Assembly (NCBI GenBank): GCA_964561545.1
Contig: CAZLQF010000001.1
Location: 206,911 to 270,910 of the forward strand
DNA: 64,000 nt
Direction of reading: 5' to 3'
DNA from: CAZLQF01 sp964561545
GTDB taxonomy: Bacteria > Bacteroidota > Bacteroidia > CAILMK01 > CAYYUA01
Shown: positions 55,101 to 61,859 of the stretch, piece by piece
Layout: every line of letters begins with the position of its first letter
Position numbering within the stretch: the first letter of the stretch is position 1
Made by a program: the position numbers and the translations under genes
The notes under the pieces: model-generated
What the model was told of the DNA's origin: nothing
The model's input: only the letters and a program-made list of their open reading frames with translations
The model's database searches: none

Positions 55101-55405
55101 TTACAATGTACTGAACTATGTATTTGGTTGGAAATTGGGTTGAGGGATCGTATTTACAATCTTTTATCGCTCGCCTGATCTTGCTATTATTTTTAGCAAA
55201 TTCAAATTATATCAATTAGCAACAAGCTAACCATGAGGTTGAAACCAAGTTGAAATGTACAATTAAAACACGATTGAAATGTTTAAAATACTTTTGCTTT
55301 TACCTGTTAGGTGTTAACTACTGATTACCAGATAAAGAAATATGCCCCAGTTTAAGCTATTTTTTGTTGACCATGCTTTATTCTGGATTCTAATCAAACT
55401 GCCAA
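55101..55405. other. Intergenic spacer between divergent promoters
   Basis: Between the leftward AGCS promoter and the rightward miaB promoter. AT-rich; no coding signal or stable hairpin was noticed. Confidence 0.5.
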
Positions 55406-55441
55406 TTTGTCACCAATTTCAACCGGAATGTTTTATCTTTG
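55406..55441 (+). promoter_or_regulatory. Probable miaB promoter
   Basis: TTTG at 55406-55409 and TATCTTTG at 55434-55441, with a rather long 24-base spacer. The -7 box is an excellent match; start near 55448, 29 bases before the ATG. Confidence 0.55.
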
Positions 55442-55476
55442 TGGCCTAACCATTTAAGGAAAAGAAACCAACAACT

Positions 55477-56895
55477 ATGGCTTTAATGACCGAACCTGAA
55501 AAGGTTTTAGAAAATGATCGCCAAGGCGAGGCTTATGAGGCCTTGAAAGAACCTCAAAACGCAAATGGTAAAAAGTTTTACCTTGAGAGTTATGGATGCC
55601 AAATGAATTTTTCTGATAGCGAAATTGTGGCCTCTATTTTAACAGAACAAGGCTATGAAGCCACCAAAAATATAGAAGAGTCAGATGTTGTGCTCATTAA
55701 CACCTGTGCAATCAGAGACAATGCGGAACAGCGGGTAAGAAAAAGGTTAGAAATCTTTAATAGTTATAAACGGGAAAAACCCGGAATGCTGATAGGCGTC
55801 TTGGGCTGCATGGCCGAAAGACTCAAGCAAAAACTAATGGAGGAGGAAAAAATGGTTGATCTTGTAGTGGGCCCGGATGCCTACCGAGATCTTCCGAAAC
55901 TCGTATCCGAGGCTAATGACGGCAATCAGGCAGTTAACGTCTTCCTATCAAGAGAAGAAACTTATGCCGACATCAGCCCAGTAAGGCTTGACAGTAATGG
56001 GGTCTCTGCCTTTATTTCCATTATGCGGGGTTGTGATAATATGTGCAGCTTTTGCGTTGTTCCTTTTACCCGAGGAAGGGAAAGAAGCCGGGATCCTGAA
56101 TCAATTGTTCAAGAAGCAAAGGACCTTTTTAAAAGAGGATACCGTGAAGTTACATTACTGGGGCAAAACGTAGACTCCTTTTTATGGAAAGATGAAAACG
56201 GGGAAAACCAGGTGAACTTTGCTGAATTGTTGGCTAAAGTAGGGAGCATTGATCCTAACTTGCGTGTCCGTTTTTCAACCTCTCACCCAAGAGATATCAC
56301 CCCTGAAGTGGTAGAAACCATACGTGATTTCGATAATGTTTGTAATTACATCCATTTCCCCATGCAGGCTGGAAGCACCAGGATTCTTTACAAAATGAAA
56401 AGAAACCACACCCGGGAATGGTATTTGAACAAAATTAATATGATACGCGAAATCGTTCCGAACATGGGTTTATCCACCGATATTATTACCGGCTTTTGTT
56501 CAGAAACGGAGGAGGAACATCAAGAGACACTATCCTTGATGGATCAAGTAAAATTTGACATGGCCTACATGTTCCATTATTCTGAGAGGCCTGGTACACC
56601 CGCAGCCAAATGGTTTAAGGATGATGTACCGCTCGATACCAAAAAGCGAAGACTCAATGAGGTCATCGAGCTTCAACATAAACACGGTTTGGAAAGCAAC
56701 CAGCAAGATTTGGATAAAACCTTTAATGTACTTGTTGAAGGCAAATCCAAAAAATCCAATGAACAACTTAAGGGCCGAAATTCCCAAAATAAAATGATCG
56801 TATTTCCGGACCATGGCCACCAGCCAGGAGAATACGCTACCGTCCGCATAAAAGATTGTACCAGCGCTACTTTGTTGGGAGATGTAGTACAGTAG
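55477..56895 (+). CDS. miaB: tRNA-2-methylthio-N6-isopentenyladenosine synthase MiaB
   Basis: 472 residues. N-terminal MTTase domain with auxiliary-cluster Cys41, Cys77 and Cys111; radical SAM domain with Cys186/190/193 (RGCDNMCSFC); C-terminal TRAM domain (VLVEGKSKKSNEQLKGRNSQ). MiaB adds a methylthio group to i6A37 of tRNAs reading UNN codons. First gene of a rightward group. Confidence 0.96.
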   Translation: MALMTEPEKVLENDRQGEAYEALKEPQNANGKKFYLESYGCQMNFSDSEIVASILTEQGYEATKNIEESDVVLINTCAIRDNAEQRVRKRLEIFNSYKREKPGMLIGVLGCMAERLKQKLMEEEKMVDLVVGPDAYRDLPKLVSEANDGNQAVNVFLSREETYADISPVRLDSNGVSAFISIMRGCDNMCSFCVVPFTRGRERSRDPESIVQEAKDLFKRGYREVTLLGQNVDSFLWKDENGENQVNFAELLAKVGSIDPNLRVRFSTSHPRDITPEVVETIRDFDNVCNYIHFPMQAGSTRILYKMKRNHTREWYLNKINMIREIVPNMGLSTDIITGFCSETEEEHQETLSLMDQVKFDMAYMFHYSERPGTPAAKWFKDDVPLDTKKRRLNEVIELQHKHGLESNQQDLDKTFNVLVEGKSKKSNEQLKGRNSQNKMIVFPDHGHQPGEYATVRIKDCTSATLLGDVVQ

Positions 56896-57043
56896 TAATA
56901 CCGTATAATATGGTTGGGATTTGTGTTAGAAAAGTAGTGTGAATGTAGCAAGATTCTTGCTCCTTCAGAGATTTAGAGGGTGTTTGGAAGCAGGTGAAAT
57001 TTCATTGATGCTTTAGATTAAATAGAAAAAGGTTGGCAACATA

Positions 57044-57117
57044 GCTCTGTATTGGTATGGAGCAACCATTAGGCTGACAGTAGCAATCCAGGAAGCCTGT
57101 AATAACCAATATAGAGC
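57044..57117. repeat. Imperfect inverted repeat in the leader of the sigma-54 activator gene
   Basis: GCTCTGTATTGGT (57044-57056) and ACCAATATAGAGC (57105-57117) are complementary at 12 of 13 positions, separated by 48 bases. The pair ends 49 bases before the activator ATG, so it may fold in the mRNA leader or mark a protein site. Confidence 0.5.
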
Positions 57118-57165
57118 GTAGCTACCCTAACAAAAAAAGCAACCAGCAATAAGAAACAACGGAAC

Positions 57166-58422
57166 ATGTCTATACCTGAAAAAAAGATACAGGAAGTTAA
57201 ACAAAGATTTGGTATAGTAGGGCATTCGACTCTTCTGCAGCGATCTATTGAAATGGCGATCAAAGTGGCACCTACTGACCTTTCTGTGTTAATTACAGGT
57301 GAGAGTGGTGTCGGGAAAGAGGCTTTCTCCCACATCATCCATAGCCTCAGTAAAAGAAAACACAATAATTTTATTGCCATCAACTGCGGTGCTATACCAG
57401 AAGGCACGATCGACTCAGAACTATTTGGCCACGAAAAGGGTGCTTTTACCACTGCTTTAGAGGCCCGCAAAGGTTATTTTGAAACGGCCAATGGTGGCAC
57501 CATTTTCCTTGATGAGATTGGTGAACTGCCTTTTGAAACCCAATCACGCTTATTAAGGGTCTTAGAGTCCGGTGAATTCATTAAGGTTGGTTCCTCCAAA
57601 GCCCAGAAAACAGACGTTCGTGTTATCACCGCTACCAACAAAGACCTAACAGAAGCCCTTAAGCACAAAAAATTCCGGGATGACCTCTATTACAGGCTCA
57701 GTACGGTAACCATCAAGATACCAACCTTGAAAGAACGCAAGGAAGATATCATGATGTTATTTGCCAAGTTTGCCAGTGACTTTGCTGACAAACACAACAT
57801 TCCTCCCGTAGAATTAACGCCTGAAGCGGAAGAAATGCTTTCCCATTATAGCTGGCCTGGTAATATCCGGCAATTGAAAAATTTTGTGGAAGAAGTATCA
57901 GTTCTTGAGACGGACCGAACCGTAGATATGGAAACCGTTCAACAATATTTACCGGAAGAACCTTCAAGGGAATTGAAGCAGTTTAACACCGAATCCAATG
58001 AAGGCACTAATTTCCAGGAACGGGAATTGCTTTACAAATTCCTTTTTGACCTCAAGCAGGACGTATCTGACCTTAAAAACATGATGTATCAATTTTTTAA
58101 GGAGATCAACCAACAACAACAAGAAACCGGATTTACCCAGCAACAAGAAGATCAAGCTTTGAACCGCCTCTTGGAAGCAGGTAAAACCAAAGAAGAGTCG
58201 CCAACTTTCAAGGAAAGCAATGAAGAAGAAGATTACGACATGAAGGCAGAGGTGAAATCAGAAGATGAACGCGTACTTTCCTTACAGGATCAGGAAAAAG
58301 ATATGATCAAAAAAGCCTTGTCTAAGTATAAAGGTAAAAGAAAAGCAGCTGCCAAAGAATTGGGTATCTCAGAACGTACACTGTACCGTAAAATAAAAGA
58401 ATACAACCTTGAGGCTGTTTAG
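57166..58422 (+). CDS. Sigma-54-dependent transcriptional activator (no receiver domain)
   Basis: 418 residues. AAA+ domain at about 10-245: Walker A GESGVGKE 45-52, GAFTTA at 92-97 in place of GAFTGA, Walker B GGTIFLDEIGE 110-120, and WPGNIRQLKNFVEE. A Gln/Glu-rich linker follows and a Fis-type HTH ends the protein (KRKAAAKELGISERTLYRKI). There is no N-terminal sensor, so it may act constitutively or with a partner. Other genes of this group (miaB, lptE, secG) hint at envelope control. Confidence 0.9.
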   Translation: MSIPEKKIQEVKQRFGIVGHSTLLQRSIEMAIKVAPTDLSVLITGESGVGKEAFSHIIHSLSKRKHNNFIAINCGAIPEGTIDSELFGHEKGAFTTALEARKGYFETANGGTIFLDEIGELPFETQSRLLRVLESGEFIKVGSSKAQKTDVRVITATNKDLTEALKHKKFRDDLYYRLSTVTIKIPTLKERKEDIMMLFAKFASDFADKHNIPPVELTPEAEEMLSHYSWPGNIRQLKNFVEEVSVLETDRTVDMETVQQYLPEEPSRELKQFNTESNEGTNFQERELLYKFLFDLKQDVSDLKNMMYQFFKEINQQQQETGFTQQQEDQALNRLLEAGKTKEESPTFKESNEEEDYDMKAEVKSEDERVLSLQDQEKDMIKKALSKYKGKRKAAAKELGISERTLYRKIKEYNLEAV

Positions 58423-58981
58423 TATAAAATTTGGTAGTCAGCAGTTGGCAGTCAGCAACCATTTAAAAACTGCACTTCTGAAAAAACATAACTTATTGGG
58501 GGCGATCATCATTAGTTTCATGATTCAGGGCTGTGGACCCTATAGCTTTACAGGGGCCTCCATTCCTCCTCAGGTTAAAACTTTTTCTGTGCAAAATTTT
58601 CCTAACAATGCCAGCCTAATTAACCCGGAACTAAGCCAAATATTTACAGAAAAACTTAAAGACCAATTCCTGCAAACCACCCGTTTAAAGTTGGCAGAGC
58701 AAAATGGTGACCTTGAATTTAGCGGGAGCATTACCAGGTATAATGTATCTCCTACTGCAGTTGAGAGTAATGACCGAGCCAGCAGGACCAGACTCAAAAT
58801 AAGTATAAAAGTAGATTACGAAAACAGGTATAATAAAGACCAAAACTTCACCAAAACTTTCTCAAATTACGAAGACTTTGAAAGTGACCAAAATTTGAAT
58901 CAAGTAGAAGACAAACTCGTGGAAGATATTACTGATCAATTGGTGCAGGATATATTTAACGCTACGGTCAACAATTGGTAA
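58409..58981 (+). CDS. lptE: LPS assembly lipoprotein LptE
   Basis: 190 residues from the ATG at 58409, overlapping the previous gene by 14 bases. A hydrophobic helix ends in lipobox MIQGC (Cys42), then GPYSFTGASIPPQVKTFSVQ, the usual Bacteroidota LptE start, and a fold for binding LptD. It helps insert LPS in the outer membrane. The first 23 residues are odd: they cover a short repeat (58436-58457), and KKHNLLGAIIISFMIQGC from codon 24 alone would be a textbook signal. The true start is uncertain. Confidence 0.82.
   Translation: MRLFSIKFGSQQLAVSNHLKTALLKKHNLLGAIIISFMIQGCGPYSFTGASIPPQVKTFSVQNFPNNASLINPELSQIFTEKLKDQFLQTTRLKLAEQNGDLEFSGSITRYNVSPTAVESNDRASRTRLKISIKVDYENRYNKDQNFTKTFSNYEDFESDQNLNQVEDKLVEDITDQLVQDIFNATVNNW
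58436..58457. repeat. Short direct repeat at the lptE 5' end
   Basis: AGTCAGCA at 58436-58443 recurs at 58450-58457, spaced by GTTGGC. Such AGTCAGC-type tandem strings look like intergenic filler rather than codons, which casts doubt on the upstream lptE start. Confidence 0.45.
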
Positions 58982-59203
58982 CATGGTTTTTTTTAATATT
59001 GAAATTATTGATTTGTTGAGGTATTGGTGTTGAGAAATGGGTTGATTTTACTAAACTTGTTCAAAATCATCATTAAATTTGGTGAACGTTTTGATGTAGC
59101 TTAACCGTTTAGCGAGTATTCTGCGATTCGTTTATAGCGATATTTTTGGGCTTCAAGACTCGGTTTTAGGGAAATTAAACTGATTCGAATTGAAATCAAT
59201 ACC

Positions 59204-60124
59204 ATGAATAAGGAAAAGTTTAAAAGTTATGTAAAGCATCCTGGTGAGGTTGTAATTGAACCTGACCTGGAACTTATTGGTGGTATCATTGAAGATTTTC
59301 CTTATTTTCAAACGGCTCATTTGCTACAAACCATTGCTTATCATCAAACCGACAGCATTTTCTTTGATAAATCCTTGAAGACCACAGCAATTTATGCGCA
59401 CGACCGGCGAGCTTTATATCAACTACTAAATCGCCCTTACAAGCCAGAATTAAAAGAACCGGAAATAGAAGAACCCAGGCTTGAACAAGATCAGGCTAAG
59501 GAGGAACAGGAACAACCTGAAGAAGAACCTTCTTACAGTAACCAAGGTAACATCCCCCTACCTGAAGAGGCAGGAGTCATTCAGGATTATTTTGCTTATT
59601 TTAATCCTACCCATGAATCGCCCCAAATTCAACATGAAGAGCAATTAAATACCGAACAAAACGAAACAGCGCTCAATGAAGCGGAACAACCTGCCAAAAC
59701 AGAAGATGCGGGAGACACCCATTCCTTCATAGGTTGGTTAGATGCTGTTAAAAAAGGTCATCAAGGTCCAACAAAACAATCCCATAGTGAAAACACAGAA
59801 TCCGAAACCCATTTGGATTCCCATCAAAAATCAAAAAAGGCAAAAGTATCAGAAGATCAGATATTAGATCAATTCATCAAAGAAGAACCTAGAATGCACC
59901 GCAAAAAAGCGGGTTTTTACAAACCTTCAGTAATGGCTCAAAAAAGCATAGAAATGCCGGATAAATTGGTATCCGAACCTTTAGCAGCGATTTACGTCCA
60001 GCAAGGTTATTACAAGGAAGCCATTGAAATTTATGAACGGCTATCCTTGCTTTATCCTGACAGTTTTAATTATTTTGCAAACAAGATCGAAGAGGTTAAA
60101 AAGCTTTCATCTTACAAAAAATAG
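59204..60124 (+). CDS. Conserved Bacteroidota protein with C-terminal TPR-like motif
   Basis: 306 residues, no signal peptide or membrane helix. A folded N-terminal part (PYFQTAHLLQTIAYHQTDSI, AYAHDRRALYQLL-like) is followed by a Glu/Gln-rich low-complexity middle (about 85-215) and a C-terminal helical pair, AIYVQQGYYKEAIEIYERLS, that reads as one TPR. I know no function. Position between lptE and secG, 3 bases before secG, suggests an envelope or secretion link (inference). A TAAATTTG at 59074-59081 may be its promoter. Confidence 0.8.
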   Translation: MNKEKFKSYVKHPGEVVIEPDLELIGGIIEDFPYFQTAHLLQTIAYHQTDSIFFDKSLKTTAIYAHDRRALYQLLNRPYKPELKEPEIEEPRLEQDQAKEEQEQPEEEPSYSNQGNIPLPEEAGVIQDYFAYFNPTHESPQIQHEEQLNTEQNETALNEAEQPAKTEDAGDTHSFIGWLDAVKKGHQGPTKQSHSENTESETHLDSHQKSKKAKVSEDQILDQFIKEEPRMHRKKAGFYKPSVMAQKSIEMPDKLVSEPLAAIYVQQGYYKEAIEIYERLSLLYPDSFNYFANKIEEVKKLSSYKK

Positions 60125-60127
60125 AGC

Positions 60128-60547
60128 ATGTTTACTCTTTTTCTAATATTAACCATTATAGCTTGTATTATACTCGTACTCATTGTCTTGGCTCAAAATC
60201 CAAAAGGGGGCGGGCTGTCCAACACTTTTGGGGGAAGTATGACCAGTAATGTTATGGGGGTAAAACAAACAACGAATTTTCTTGAAAAATCCACTTGGTA
60301 TATAGCCATTGGCATTTTGGTACTTGTTGTATTTTCTAATTTTTTCCTTCCTCAACAAGGGCAGCAACAAGGACAAGATAATTCCAGAATGAAAAATGAA
60401 ATCGAAAACCTCCCTGCTCCTATGCCTCAGCAGCAAAATCAAATGCCTGCCAATCAGAGACAAGGCGGCGGCACTCCTCAACAAAGGCAGGGTGGTCAAC
60501 AACAAAATGAAGGGCAAGGAGCGATCAATCAAGAAGATGAGCAGTAA
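60128..60547 (+). CDS. secG: Preprotein translocase subunit SecG
   Basis: 139 residues. Two membrane helices (about 1-22 and 56-75) flank the family loop LAQNPKGGGLSNTFGGSM. After helix 2 comes a long Gln/Gly/Pro-rich tail (about 80-139) not needed by the SecG fold. SecG helps SecA-driven export through SecYE. Confidence 0.93.
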   Translation: MFTLFLILTIIACIILVLIVLAQNPKGGGLSNTFGGSMTSNVMGVKQTTNFLEKSTWYIAIGILVLVVFSNFFLPQQGQQQGQDNSRMKNEIENLPAPMPQQQNQMPANQRQGGGTPQQRQGGQQQNEGQGAINQEDEQ

Positions 60548-60661
60548 TTCTTATTGCTAATTCCACTTTCAACATTTTTTATTGGCTCATATTTCATGAT
60601 CAAACCTCCACTCCTCAAACAGGTTTAAACCAAGACAATACTTACGCAATCATCCATGGGC

Positions 60662-61372
60662 TTATTGGGTCATGTGCCTTAGCAGCATCCGCTTTGCAAT
60701 TGGTAAAAAGGTTTCATTGACTGGAAGTTTTAATCCGGTTTCAAATGCATAAAAACCGGGACTGCTAAACTGCTTAATTTTCCTCACCAGCTCGCTCTTA
60801 ATATTCTCGTAAGTCGTAGCAATGCTCCGTGGGTAAGTCTTTACAAATTTGGTGGCAATGCCTTTGTAGGGATCTTTATTATCCCCAAAGCCCTTTATCT
60901 TATAGCTATATACCTGGTCTCGGTTAGCCGTTCCGTTGATCATTAAAATATAGCCCACCTCTGGATTTAAAGCCATCAATCCGATAGGTTTCATTTCAAT
61001 CTGTTTTTCGATGAAGTCATAAATTTCCTTACCTTCCTCCACATATTCTTTCAGGCGGTCTATGGAGTAATGCACAATTTCTTCTATTTTATGCATGAGC
61101 TCATCATCCTGTATTACTTTGCTGTAGGCAACCTGCATTCTTTTAAGATCCATGCCACTCATCTCCTTCGGAAATTGTTCATTGATCCCTTCTTTGTTGT
61201 CAAGGAAGTGCTTGAGGTTGCGATAGTGAAATACCAAGTCAGCTAAATGCGGATAAAGCTCATTCTTTTCAAACTTTTCCTCCGCATTTTTAAGATAAGC
61301 CAATAAAAGATACTTTTTGTACTCGGGATCAATCAGACCTTCAATAAACCAATTGGGGGATAACTTTTCCAT
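60662..61372 (-). CDS. Unrecognised conserved-looking protein
   Basis: 236 residues, probably cytoplasmic and mostly helical, starting MEKLSPNWFIEGLIDPEYKK. It contains LADLVFHYRNLKHFLDNKEG, a predicted helix-rich middle, PIGLMALNPEVGYILMING and FVKTYPRSIATTYENIKSEL. No catalytic motif, signal peptide or membrane helix is visible. Balanced codon use and length support a real gene. It is convergent with secG and has no operon partner. I cannot assign a family. Confidence 0.75.
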   Translation of the reverse strand: MEKLSPNWFIEGLIDPEYKKYLLLAYLKNAEEKFEKNELYPHLADLVFHYRNLKHFLDNKEGINEQFPKEMSGMDLKRMQVAYSKVIQDDELMHKIEEIVHYSIDRLKEYVEEGKEIYDFIEKQIEMKPIGLMALNPEVGYILMINGTANRDQVYSYKIKGFGDNKDPYKGIATKFVKTYPRSIATTYENIKSELVRKIKQFSSPGFYAFETGLKLPVNETFLPIAKRMLLRHMTQ

Positions 61373-61859
61373 AACTATTCCTCCTTTTTATTAATAACGG
61401 ATTTGGCCAGTATTATCGTTTACCTTAAAGTTCTTTTTGCCTAAAATCCGGAAAACTTTGATCGTTAACAAAGTTTTTAAGCTTATAGCTTTGGCCTAAA
61501 TTTAAAAAAGATTTCGCTTGGAAAAGCCTTATCCAGATAACAGAAATAAGTAGTAAAAACCTTACCAGAACCTTCCCTGATTTTGAAAAGTGCTGACAAA
61601 GGAAATGATCTTAGCAATAGCTGCAATTTTGTTATGGAAAATTTTTCAAGCCACTTTGCTTGTTGAGTTTTGCTTTATATAGAGGCATGCTTTGGCGAAT
61701 GAAATTAGCTTCAAGTTATTTTCTGAGCAACTTTCTTTACTGCTTCAAATGTCCTGCAAATAAATATTAAACAATGCTTAGCTTCTATTGAAAATCAAGC
61801 CCTAATGCAAGTTTCAATCTTGAATGGAATCCTATTTGATACTATCAAAACTTTGTAAC
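61373..61859. other. Intergenic spacer with a hairpin
   Basis: 487 bases between two leftward genes. The only clear structure is AAAACTTTG-ATCGTTAA-CAAAGTTTT (61452-61477), a 9-base perfect stem about 80 bases before the 60662 gene. No coding signal or clear promoter was seen. Confidence 0.5.

Noticed and set aside
57069..57470. Minus-strand frame of 133 codons over the start of the sigma-54 activator
   Set aside because: Overlaps the Walker A region of a clear AAA+ gene on the plus strand; shadow frame.
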